Source: Bacilli bacterium (GTDB lineage: Bacteria > Bacillota_I > Bacilli_A > RF39 > UBA660). Taken from it: a stretch of 60,709 bases of DNA. The stretch lies in assembly GCA_017511605.1 (NCBI GenBank), contig JAFWJL010000003.1, positions 1 through 60,709 on the forward strand. The letters run 5' to 3'. This document shows, piece by piece, positions 7,725 to 16,641 of the stretch (positions are counted from its first letter, which is position 1; every line of letters begins with the position of its first letter). Both the position numbers and the translations under genes were made by a program. The notes under the pieces were generated by a model. It saw only the letters and a list, made by a program, of their open reading frames with translations, ran no database searches and was not told the origin of the DNA.

Positions 7725-9300
7725 CTTTCTAGATTTTATTAATAACGATGTAGAAGTAAAGAAAACACTATTATCTTCACTTCCTATAAAAACAAAAGCC
7801 AATATTAAAAAGTTCAATGGAACAATTGATGAATTTTCTTCTAAATATGAAACCTATAGAAACAGTGTTTATAAGTATATAAATGCTAAAAATAAATCTA
7901 TTAAAATTAAATCTAACTCAAAAGATACAAAAGAATATATAGATAAGATTACGGCTCTACAAGAAGTAAGAAAAATATTTAATCCATACAACACATACTA
8001 TGAGAAAATGGGATTTGATGAACTTATATATCATATAAGTAATTACTATGTATTTAATTTTGATTCAGTAGATAAAATTATTCATGATTTTATTGATAGA
8101 TTTGAACTAGCAGGCATAAAACTAACAGATAAAGATTTTGATTATACTTATTATGTTAATAAATATATGAGAGTATTCTTAAATGTTAGAGATAATAAGG
8201 CAGATATAGATAGTTTAAATAAAACATTCGAAGAAATTTATTGGGTAAATCCTGATTTAATAGGACATATTGAATTAAATTTTAGAAAGCTAATTAGAAA
8301 ATATAGTAAAAAATTTGAAGATTATGTAAAAAAGATAAGAAGAGATTATGCAAAAGAATATGAGGTTGAAACATATCGTGATTGCATTAAAAAACTAGAA
8401 AATGCTTATGAAGAATTAATAAAAGCGCAAGAAGAAGATGTTTCCTCTATCACAGCTAAAGCAATAGAAGGTGAATTTGATATATCACAATATTTGCCTA
8501 CTAATAAATTTCGCCAATCAGCATATTCTTCATTTATATCACCAGATGTATCATTAGATGATAAAGATACTATGGAAAAAATATGTGTTACACTAGACAA
8601 ATTAGGAGCTAATTTGAAAGAATATGGCGAATACTTAGAAATATCTCCTATGTTAGATGAATTTAAAAATCAATATGAAAAACTAGCTACACAAAATAAT
8701 AATAATCATACTGAAATGAAAGCTCTAGAAAACGTTATTAAAAAACAAGAAGCAGAATTAGAAAGAATAAATAAAAAAGTATTTAAAAGAGACGATAATC
8801 GTTCTTTAAAAATAGATTCTGTAAGTAGAGCTAAAAAACTATATTCTTTATATAAAAAATATGATGAAGAATATATTAAATCTCAAGTAACTACAGTATT
8901 AAATATTAATATGACTATTTCTGAAGTATTAGATTTATATTATAGTTTTGACTATTTCAAAAAATTAACTATTCAAAATGTATATAAATTAACTTCTTAT
9001 AATGATATTATTGAAAAAAGTAAATTATTTGATGAGTTTGCTATGAATCCAACTAATATTATAGCGAGAGGCCTATCTATATTTGAAGAAAATAATATTC
9101 CTCGAATAATCGCAAATAAGTATAAGTTAAATAATATTCAAATTAATGAAGATGATATAGTAGGAGATAATATTAATACTTTAAACAGTAAAATAGAACT
9201 AATAGAACGTATTAATAAAATAGAAAATAGCGGAGTTACAGTAGAACAAATTTGGTTTTTAGTTAAATCAAGAAATATACTAAATAAGGAAGGCAAATAA
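7717..9300 (+). CDS. Unrecognised cytoplasmic helical protein
   Basis: A 527-residue protein with no signal or membrane segment. It is lysine- and glutamate-rich, largely helical, with a probable coiled coil near residues 320-360 (repeats of KNQYEKL, VIKKQEAELERINKK). The start is ATG 7717 with AAAAAGGTG seven bases upstream. An upstream ATG in frame lies inside the 47-residue gene and has no ribosome site. It sits between secreted-subunit genes and is closed by a terminator, so it is probably part of the export system on the cytoplasmic side. I found no recognisable enzymatic motif. Confidence 0.5.
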   Translation: MNNFLDFINNDVEVKKTLLSSLPIKTKANIKKFNGTIDEFSSKYETYRNSVYKYINAKNKSIKIKSNSKDTKEYIDKITALQEVRKIFNPYNTYYEKMGFDELIYHISNYYVFNFDSVDKIIHDFIDRFELAGIKLTDKDFDYTYYVNKYMRVFLNVRDNKADIDSLNKTFEEIYWVNPDLIGHIELNFRKLIRKYSKKFEDYVKKIRRDYAKEYEVETYRDCIKKLENAYEELIKAQEEDVSSITAKAIEGEFDISQYLPTNKFRQSAYSSFISPDVSLDDKDTMEKICVTLDKLGANLKEYGEYLEISPMLDEFKNQYEKLATQNNNNHTEMKALENVIKKQEAELERINKKVFKRDDNRSLKIDSVSRAKKLYSLYKKYDEEYIKSQVTTVLNINMTISEVLDLYYSFDYFKKLTIQNVYKLTSYNDIIEKSKLFDEFAMNPTNIIARGLSIFEENNIPRIIANKYKLNNIQINEDDIVGDNINTLNSKIELIERINKIENSGVTVEQIWFLVKSRNILNKEGK

Positions 9301-9311
9301 AAGCCTTTTTT
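9290..9311 (+). terminator. Rho-independent terminator
   Basis: Stem AAGGC/GCCTT followed by a T-tract, overlapping the stop codon of the preceding gene. Confidence 0.65.
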
Positions 9312-9332
9312 ATTTTAAAAAAAAATAATTTA

Positions 9333-9341
9333 TGCTATAAT
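9333..9341 (+). promoter_or_regulatory. Extended -10 promoter for the adhesin operon
   Basis: TGCTATAAT, 36 bases before the start at 9377, directly after a terminator. It opens a second transcription unit within the fibre cluster. Confidence 0.65.
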
Positions 9342-9376
9342 TGATATGATAGGGAAAATAGAAAGTAGGTGATAAT

Positions 9377-12300
9377 ATGAGAAATAAAAAAGTAATAATT
9401 TCTGTAGTTTTTTCTGCAGTATTAGTACTAGTTTTAGTATTCTCAATTATAATACCTACATTTTCAAGATTTAGAAGTGGAATAGATAACCCTGAATGGG
9501 ATGGATTAGTAGCTAGTGGATTCAAAAGAGGAACTGGTACAGAAGAAGATCCATTTATAATATCTACTCCTAATGAATTTGCATATTTTGCTAATAGTAT
9601 GACTAATGAAGATTATACTGGTAAATATATTAAACTTACTAAGGATATAGTAATAAACAAAGGAGTCTTTAAGAATAATACATATATATATGATGATATA
9701 ACATACTACATAGGAAATAATAATAAATATTATGAAGAAGATACATTAGAAACAGAAATAGGAAGCATTAAGATATTTCCTATAATAGAAGGATTTAAAG
9801 GACATTTTGATGGGGATTTCCACACTATCTATGGATTATATGAAAAAGATAATAATATGAATGCATTATTCACAGATTTCAGTGGAGAACTAAAAAATTT
9901 ATATCTTGATAATACATATATAAGTGGAGGATATATAACTGCCGGTGTTGTAGCAAATGCTAATAACGCAACTATAAAGAATGTATTATTTAATGGTAAT
10001 ATTGTAGGTAATACAACACCACATCAAGTAACAAAAACTGTAACAGTAGAAGATTTTAATGTTGTTGATACATATAATACTATTATAGAAATACCTATGA
10101 TATCAAATATATCAAATAATATTTTAACTGGTACATGTAGTGGAACAACTTCATTTACATTAAATAATATAGAATATGCTTGTAGTAATTTTGAAATAGA
10201 AACAACTAATGATATAGAAATAACTGTATCAAATGAAGCTTCATTTGAAAATATAGAATATAAGCTAACATACAATGAGAATAAAACATCAGGATTAGTT
10301 GGTCTTGCTAAGAATACTAATCTAGAAGGATTAGTAAATAAAGGGAATGTTAATGGGTTATATACTTCAGGTATAGTAGGTACTACAATAAATACTAATA
10401 TCAAGAATAGTTATAATGCAGGAAAAGTTAGCGGTACTAGAGCATCAGGTATTGTGGATACAATAATGTATTCTAATAGTTCTTTAGAAAATGTTTATAA
10501 TAATGGAGAATTAATCTCAGAAACTAAGTATGGTTTAGCTTCTAATGTATACAATTCAACAATTTCTGTGGAAAAAGCATTTAATACATACAATGCATAT
10601 ATGCTTAATAATACAAATTCAACAATTTCTGTGGAAAACAGTTATAACATAAGAAATTATACTAATAATGATTTTAGATTATTAAACTATGAAACAATAA
10701 ATACTCTATATCCTAAATATACTAATGATCAAAATATTAGTAATGGAAATATATGGGTAGGAGAAGAAATACCAATATTATATTTTGATGATATCAAGAA
10801 TAGAACAGTTCAAATAAAAATTGGTAATACAGTATGGGATAGTTATAATGAAAACATTCAAGATATTAGATATAATGATGAAGTAGAAATTCTAATTACC
10901 ACAACAGATATGTATAAACCTATTAAAAATGTATGGTATTATGCTTCTAATGAAATTATCAATGAAGAAGATTTATCTTCAGTATCATGGACTGAGTATA
11001 ATGGTATATTCAGCTTAGATGATAATGTTTATATTGTATATGTTAAATATGAAGATTATGATGACAATGTATATTATATAAATACTGATAAATTAATAAT
11101 TGGGACAGTAAGTTTAAATGTAAGTATAAGAAGTGGTAGTACTTCATGGACAGCTTATCATAATCCAACTAATAAGTACCTAAATAGACCTGCAACATAT
11201 GAAATAATAAATAATGGTACATCTCTAAGTGTATCTAGAATAGATTATTTAGTATCAAATAATATAATGACTAATGAAGAATTAGAAGAAGCTACATGGA
11301 CTAGATATAATACAACTATATCTCCACAAGAAGATTCATACATAATCTATGTAAAAGTAACTAATATAGATTCATCTATAACTTATATAAATACGGATAG
11401 AATGAATAATATGTCATATCAAATAAGTAATTTAAAATCGGGTAATAATCAAACTTTTGTAAATAATATGACATATAATTCATCATTCAATTTCGATGTA
11501 ACATTAACTCATAGAGTAGATTTACCAAATTATAAAAGATACATTAAAGTAGATAAACAGTTACCAAACAACACTTTAATCACTTTAAAGGACAATAATG
11601 GAGAATATTATGAGTATAAAGCTACTACTCATGATTATGATAGTAATATGAATGCTTATTTATATCCATTATCTAGATTTAAGAAAGTTGGTAAAATTAC
11701 ATTTGATGAATACTTTGATGATGATGATTATGATAATACTAATGAATCATTTAATGTATTTATAGATTTTAAAAATATATCTCAAACAACAAATAATTAT
11801 ACTTTAAGTTTTATTGCTAAAAACAATGAAATAGTAAACACAACATATAATCAAGATATAATATTTAACTTAGTTAATGTAGATACTAATACATTATCAA
11901 TCACAAGTAACTATAATAATACAATAGATTATGGTACAGAAAATACTTACACAATACCAATAACTACCAGTTTAGCTGCAACTACTCAAAATGGTAATAC
12001 TATCATGAATACAGATTATGAAAACTTATATGAAGGTATTTCAGTAGAAGTATATGATACCCAAAATAATATTGTAACTAGAGATGTATTTAAAAATTTA
12101 AGATTAAAATATAATAATACAATATATGTATTTGATAATAATAATAAAGCTAATATTAATCTAGGCACAAATCATAATCAAACTATAAACCTACAAGTAT
12201 TAACTTATAATGATAATACAAATATAAGCGATACCTATAATATTAAAATTAAAGGATATTTATCTGTAGATGGAATAAATAAAAAATATCAAAGTTCTAA

Positions 12301-12691
12301 TACTGTAACTATTCCTTTAAGATTTACTAGTAATACAGAACTAGATTATAGTTTTGATGTAAAACTAACTCAACCAATTATAAATAAAGGTGGAAGTTTT
12401 AACTTTGATGTAGATTATACTGGAGATTTAACTGATCCAATATTAAAAGTATCATTATTAAAGAAAAAACGTTTAACTGCATATAATCAAGAATATGAAT
12501 TAGTTGATTTAAAAGATTATGTATCAAATAGATTAACTACTTCTAATAATTCTATTTATGAGATAAATTTAAATGATATTGTGTTTAATATAAAAAATAA
12601 TGTAGAAAGTAATGGTTATAAATTCGTATTCACTCTTTACGATGGTAATGAAAAAGTAAATGAAGTTACCCTAAAAACCATAATAAGATAG
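9377..12691 (+). CDS. Large surface protein with GLUG-type repeats
   Basis: A 1104-residue protein with a basic N terminus and a membrane segment (about 8-30). The segment starting GTGTEEDPFIISTPNEFAYF near residue 53 is the classic opening of GLUG-type beta-helix adhesins (edge strands, then SGLVGLAKNTNLEGL, NKGNVNGLYTSGIVG, NAGKVSGTRASGIVD repeats near 305-375). Residues from about 460 form several Ig-like beta domains (two WTEYNG/WTRYNT repeats near 535 and 635) with no LPXTG sorting signal or C-terminal anchor, so it is held by its N terminus or bound to the fibre. The ribosome site AGGTGA is well spaced. It is likely the adhesive component. Confidence 0.65.
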   Translation: MRNKKVIISVVFSAVLVLVLVFSIIIPTFSRFRSGIDNPEWDGLVASGFKRGTGTEEDPFIISTPNEFAYFANSMTNEDYTGKYIKLTKDIVINKGVFKNNTYIYDDITYYIGNNNKYYEEDTLETEIGSIKIFPIIEGFKGHFDGDFHTIYGLYEKDNNMNALFTDFSGELKNLYLDNTYISGGYITAGVVANANNATIKNVLFNGNIVGNTTPHQVTKTVTVEDFNVVDTYNTIIEIPMISNISNNILTGTCSGTTSFTLNNIEYACSNFEIETTNDIEITVSNEASFENIEYKLTYNENKTSGLVGLAKNTNLEGLVNKGNVNGLYTSGIVGTTINTNIKNSYNAGKVSGTRASGIVDTIMYSNSSLENVYNNGELISETKYGLASNVYNSTISVEKAFNTYNAYMLNNTNSTISVENSYNIRNYTNNDFRLLNYETINTLYPKYTNDQNISNGNIWVGEEIPILYFDDIKNRTVQIKIGNTVWDSYNENIQDIRYNDEVEILITTTDMYKPIKNVWYYASNEIINEEDLSSVSWTEYNGIFSLDDNVYIVYVKYEDYDDNVYYINTDKLIIGTVSLNVSIRSGSTSWTAYHNPTNKYLNRPATYEIINNGTSLSVSRIDYLVSNNIMTNEELEEATWTRYNTTISPQEDSYIIYVKVTNIDSSITYINTDRMNNMSYQISNLKSGNNQTFVNNMTYNSSFNFDVTLTHRVDLPNYKRYIKVDKQLPNNTLITLKDNNGEYYEYKATTHDYDSNMNAYLYPLSRFKKVGKITFDEYFDDDDYDNTNESFNVFIDFKNISQTTNNYTLSFIAKNNEIVNTTYNQDIIFNLVNVDTNTLSITSNYNNTIDYGTENTYTIPITTSLAATTQNGNTIMNTDYENLYEGISVEVYDTQNNIVTRDVFKNLRLKYNNTIYVFDNNNKANINLGTNHNQTINLQVLTYNDNTNISDTYNIKIKGYLSVDGINKKYQSSNTVTIPLRFTSNTELDYSFDVKLTQPIINKGGSFNFDVDYTGDLTDPILKVSLLKKKRLTAYNQEYELVDLKDYVSNRLTTSNNSIYEINLNDIVFNIKNNVESNGYKFVFTLYDGNEKVNEVTLKTIIR

Positions 12692-12699
12692 GTGATAAT

Positions 12700-13239
12700 A
12701 TGAAGAAAATTATAATAATAGCCATATTAATAGTGTGTATACTTGTAGGCATTGGTATAACATATTCAATGTATATAAGTGAGGGAAATACAAGTACAAG
12801 CATAGCGTTAGCTTCATTCGTATTTGATGCAGATAGAAAAGAAAATATAAATATACCTATTTCTAATATTAATCCTGGAGATGATTTGGAATATCAATTT
12901 TCAGTAAGTAATAATTCACAAAACAAAAGAAGTGATGTAACAATAAAATACAATATTATTATTAAAACAATGCATTTTATCCCATTGGATATTGAATTAT
13001 ATGATGGTGATGATAACCTAGTTTTAACATGTGATGAGAAAAACCCAAGAAATTCATTAAATGAATTAGAATGCCAAACAGATGATATTACTATGTCATA
13101 TATAGAAAATATTAAAGATGATTATTATCTTAAAGTAACATTTCCAGAAGAATATAATACAATTGAATACTCATCATTAGTAGATTACATAAATTTAGAA
13201 ATAAATAGTAGACAAAAAATAGATGAGGAGGATATATGA
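12700..13239 (+). CDS. TasA/camelysin-like secreted protein, small
   Basis: A 179-residue protein. A short basic start and a membrane segment (about 3-22) lead to ITYSMYISEGNTSTSIALASF, which follows the TasA/CalY pattern of a signal segment, an aromatic junction and a beta-strand. NINPGDDLEYQFSVSNNS near residue 55 matches the PGD...Y...V.N element of the camelysin fold. The last 4 bases overlap the next start (ATGA), so the two are co-translated. It could be a minor fibre subunit or assembly factor, comparable to TapA in Bacillus, but that is inference. Confidence 0.65.
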   Translation: MKKIIIIAILIVCILVGIGITYSMYISEGNTSTSIALASFVFDADRKENINIPISNINPGDDLEYQFSVSNNSQNKRSDVTIKYNIIIKTMHFIPLDIELYDGDDNLVLTCDEKNPRNSLNELECQTDDITMSYIENIKDDYYLKVTFPEEYNTIEYSSLVDYINLEINSRQKIDEEDI

Positions 13240-13991
13240 GAAAAAAGATTATAATTATAATTTCAATAGTAATTGTGATACTACTCATTGGATTTGGTTT
13301 TACAAAAGCCTTATTTACTTCTAATTCTATAAGAGATTATTATCTAAATTCAAAAGGTTTTTATTTTGAAACAGACTATGATAAGAATACAAATGTATAT
13401 AATTTCTGGGATGGTAGTAGGATAGAATATGAAGTATCCAACTTTAAAGATGATAAATACACAGAAGATGATATCAATTATGAAGTTAGATGTGTAGTAC
13501 CTAATGGCATAATATGTAAAATAAATGGAAAGACAACTAAATATGAATCGACACTTAAAGGTGGAAAAGAAAGTACAGAAGACATATATCTTGACGTAGA
13601 AACAAATGATAAAGATGTAGAGGTAGAAGTAATAACAAAAAGTCTTTCACCATATTCAAAAACTATTAGAAATAGAGTGTTGCTGCATAAAGATGATAAT
13701 GTAGTAGGAAGTTTTGGTTATGAATTAGTAAATTATAATAATTATAGTTTACTTAATATAAGTAATTACTACAATCAAAATAAATGTGTTGATGTTAAAT
13801 GGAATAATACAGATCTCAAAGTATCAGTCTCAGATGTTACAGTAGTAGGATCAGATAGTAATGGATATGTAAACGAATTCACAAAAAATATTTCAAGTAA
13901 TGATACAGTAAGTATTAAATTTTACAATGAAGGAAATACGGCTTATGACAAGAGAGTATTCCAAATAAGTGAATGCTCACTTGAAAGTTAG
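13236..13991 (+). CDS. Secreted beta-rich protein of the fibre cluster
   Basis: A 251-residue protein with a basic N terminus, a membrane segment (about 4-22) and a GFTKALFTSNS junction. The body is beta-rich with four scattered cysteines. Its start overlaps the preceding stop. The C-terminal half has two strand-rich repeats near SPYSKTIRNRVLL and KCVDVKWNNTDLKVSVSD. The architecture fits the SipW-substrate group, but the TasA signature is weaker than in its neighbour. It could be a partner subunit of the protein encoded just upstream. Confidence 0.5.
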   Translation: MRKKIIIIISIVIVILLIGFGFTKALFTSNSIRDYYLNSKGFYFETDYDKNTNVYNFWDGSRIEYEVSNFKDDKYTEDDINYEVRCVVPNGIICKINGKTTKYESTLKGGKESTEDIYLDVETNDKDVEVEVITKSLSPYSKTIRNRVLLHKDDNVVGSFGYELVNYNNYSLLNISNYYNQNKCVDVKWNNTDLKVSVSDVTVVGSDSNGYVNEFTKNISSNDTVSIKFYNEGNTAYDKRVFQISECSLES

Positions 13992-14028
13992 TATTATATA
14001 TGATATTATTTAGAAGATAGGTGGTTTT

Positions 14029-14556
14029 ATGAAGGTTATAGAAAAAATAAAAAAAATATTATTAGGAATAGTAATAGTTGTATTTTCTTGCTTTGCAATA
14101 TTTATGACAATACTACTATTAAATTATAATGACTATGGAATAACAGAATTTGGTGATACATCACTTATAATTATTAAAAGAGAAATATCATCAGAAAAGT
14201 ATAAAAGAGGAGACTTAGTTCTTGTAGAAAAAGTAGCTTTTGATGCTATTAAAGAAGGCGATGAATTATTCGCATATAGTGTTAATAGTAAACAACAAGT
14301 AAATGTAGAAGTTGGTATAGTAAAAGATTTATATCAAAAAGATAGAACTATTGCCTATAAAAATGGTGCTGGATTCTCAGAAGATTATATAGTTGGTAAA
14401 GCAACAAAGACATATAGAGGTATAGGTACATATCTATCATTTATTGAATCTAAATGGGGATTCCTATTTGTCGTATTAATCCCATGTTTTATAATTTTTA
14501 TCTATGAAGTATATGCTTTAATAGTAGAAATTAGATATGGTGGAGAAGACGAATAA
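14029..14556 (+). CDS. Signal peptidase-like protein without catalytic residues
   Basis: A 175-residue protein laid out like SipW-type signal peptidase I: a membrane segment (about 9-32), a catalytic-type domain and a second membrane segment (about 145-168). The YKRGDLVLVEK strand near residue 58 matches the KIGDVLV strand that follows the catalytic Ser in the enzyme encoded at 19302. The GSM nucleophile motif is missing, however (REISSEK stands there), and the protein contains no histidine at all, so the usual Ser-His pair cannot form. It is probably a non-catalytic partner or chaperone of the peptidases nearby. It closes its operon. Confidence 0.6.
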   Translation: MKVIEKIKKILLGIVIVVFSCFAIFMTILLLNYNDYGITEFGDTSLIIIKREISSEKYKRGDLVLVEKVAFDAIKEGDELFAYSVNSKQQVNVEVGIVKDLYQKDRTIAYKNGAGFSEDYIVGKATKTYRGIGTYLSFIESKWGFLFVVLIPCFIIFIYEVYALIVEIRYGGEDE

Positions 14557-14584
14557 TAATAATAGAAAAGTAATTTAAAAAAAG

Positions 14585-14614
14585 AAGATCAAAATGTAAA
14601 TTTTGATCTTTTAT
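14585..14614 (+). terminator. Strong Rho-independent terminator
   Basis: An 11-bp perfect stem AAGATCAAAAT/ATTTTGATCTT with loop GTAA, followed by T's. Confidence 0.85.
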
Positions 14615-14694
14615 TTATAAGTATTTATATTGTAAAATATATACCTTTATGTTAAAATTATTATTAAGTAGAATAGAAAGAATGGAAGTATATT

Positions 14695-16641
14695 ATGCAT
14701 AGTAAAGTATTTAAAAAAATATGTAATATTTTCTTGGATATTTTAATTGGAATATTCGGTGTGATATTACTAATTACAATATATAATGATGTACAAGTAA
14801 AGGTATTAAACAAGAGTTATGCCGATTTTTTCGGTTATTCTACTTTTGAAGTACAAACAGGTTCAATGAGACCAGCAATCAATGTTAATGACTTAGTTAT
14901 CGTAAAAAAAGATGATTCACCAAAAATTAAAGACATAATTACTTATAAAAAAGGAAAAGAATTCATAACACATCGTGTTGTTGAAGCATATAAAGAAACG
15001 TATGTTACTAGAGGAGATGCTAATAACACAAAAGATGAAGCAATTAAAAAGAATCAAATAGTTGGAAAAGTAGTTAAGATAATTCCTAATTTTGGAGCAT
15101 TTAGAAAAACATTACTTAGTCCAGTAGTTTTAATAACATTAATTGTTAGTATATATATAATAAGCAGATTATTCAGTACTAAAGAATCTATGTTTACACG
15201 ACTATTAAAGAAAAACAAAAAAGTAAAAGAAGCAAAACCAGTAGCTGTTAATATTTCTGATTTTGCAATTAATGAAAAAGATGAAGATGGATTAGTAAGA
15301 GCAACAGCTGATGAAGAACAACCTGAAATACTTGATGAAGAACAAATTGAAGAATTAAAACAAGTAATTGAAGAAACAGAAGAAGAACCTGATGAAGAAA
15401 AAACAATTTTCTTTAGAACAATATCAGTTGATAGTAGTGATCTTAATCCAGTAGTTCCTGCTCCTAGACTTATTGAAGAAGGAGAAACAGAACCTATTGT
15501 AATAGATGAAGAAATCAAAGAAGAAGATGAAGAAGTAAGATTAAAAAAATTAAAGAAGAAGCATAAAAAGTTTAATAGTATTATTGAAAAAGCAATATCT
15601 ATTAAAGAAGAAGAATTAAATGAAATAATAAATGTCTTTGATGAACCAAAATTAAAACCAAATGAAGCGACAATTAAAGAAAACTTCTTAAAAATATATA
15701 TGGAAGGTAAATACTTTAATTATTGTGGAAATATAACTACTGATAGTAATTCTAAAAATACTTGTTCTAAATTAGAAGAAGTATTAATAGAAGAGTCAGC
15801 TAAGATGATAAAAGATTATAAGGGTAATGATGTTAGGTTTGATACTAAGGTATTAAAATATAAAGCATTATTTATTGTATTAGCTAATATAGAGTATGCT
15901 AATGCTTCGTATGAAGATATTGATACTAAAGTATCAGTATATAAGAAGAAAATATCTAAATACCTAGAATATGAAGATAAGGAATTAAATAATAAAATAA
16001 AAGATATAATTAGTATTCAAAGAATATATAAAAAGATCTTTAATGATACAGTAGAAAGTGTTGATACTAATACATTCATACTTAACTATAATCAATTAAC
16101 TACCAAGAAAAACATCTATGGATTAGTATTAGATCATAATATTACATTTAGTAAAGTATATAGTAATTATATTATTTCTAAGACTTATGATGAAGGCGTA
16201 GTTGCCGAAGATAAAGTATTAGTAATATTAAATATACTACTAAGTAAAATTGCCAAAGATATGATAGATGGTAATTTTAAAAATAAATATTTATTATATC
16301 TACCAGCATCAATATATGATAAAGGAAATAAACTAGGTAATATATTAAAATTATTAGATAATGAATTTATTAAAGAAAGTGTACTAATACTAGTTAAAAG
16401 TAGTGTAATAGTAAATAAAAAGAAAGTATTTAAAGATATCAAAAAAGAAGGATATCAAATTGCAATAGTATATGATAATAACCCAATAAAAATTGCAGAT
16501 AGCTCAATATATAGTATTGCTACATATATATTTATTGATAAAAAAGTAGCAAAAGAAGTAAGCTTTGATTCGGTTGAATCTAAAGCAATAGTGTTAGAAA
16601 ACATATTAGACAAAGTTGATATACCAGGAGGTGAAGAATAA
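14695..16641 (+). CDS. SipW-type signal peptidase fused to a large cytosolic domain
   Basis: 648 residues. Residues 1-165 are a signal peptidase I of the SipW/ER type: membrane segment (about 12-30), catalytic Ser57 in QTGSMRP, His93 in ITHRVVE, the conserved TRGDANNTKD loop near 105, and a second membrane segment (about 140-162). A normal SipW ends there. This protein continues with an acidic linker (about 200-290, rich in Glu and Asp) and a globular domain of about 350 residues. From the family's topology this extension should be cytoplasmic. The C-terminal part has a faint alpha/beta pattern (EGYQIAIVYDNN, then YIFIDKKV) that might be a degenerate EAL-like fold; I could not test this. It overlaps the ATPase gene by one base (TAATG). 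Confidence 0.75.
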   Translation: MHSKVFKKICNIFLDILIGIFGVILLITIYNDVQVKVLNKSYADFFGYSTFEVQTGSMRPAINVNDLVIVKKDDSPKIKDIITYKKGKEFITHRVVEAYKETYVTRGDANNTKDEAIKKNQIVGKVVKIIPNFGAFRKTLLSPVVLITLIVSIYIISRLFSTKESMFTRLLKKNKKVKEAKPVAVNISDFAINEKDEDGLVRATADEEQPEILDEEQIEELKQVIEETEEEPDEEKTIFFRTISVDSSDLNPVVPAPRLIEEGETEPIVIDEEIKEEDEEVRLKKLKKKHKKFNSIIEKAISIKEEELNEIINVFDEPKLKPNEATIKENFLKIYMEGKYFNYCGNITTDSNSKNTCSKLEEVLIEESAKMIKDYKGNDVRFDTKVLKYKALFIVLANIEYANASYEDIDTKVSVYKKKISKYLEYEDKELNNKIKDIISIQRIYKKIFNDTVESVDTNTFILNYNQLTTKKNIYGLVLDHNITFSKVYSNYIISKTYDEGVVAEDKVLVILNILLSKIAKDMIDGNFKNKYLLYLPASIYDKGNKLGNILKLLDNEFIKESVLILVKSSVIVNKKKVFKDIKKEGYQIAIVYDNNPIKIADSSIYSIATYIFIDKKVAKEVSFDSVESKAIVLENILDKVDIPGGEE

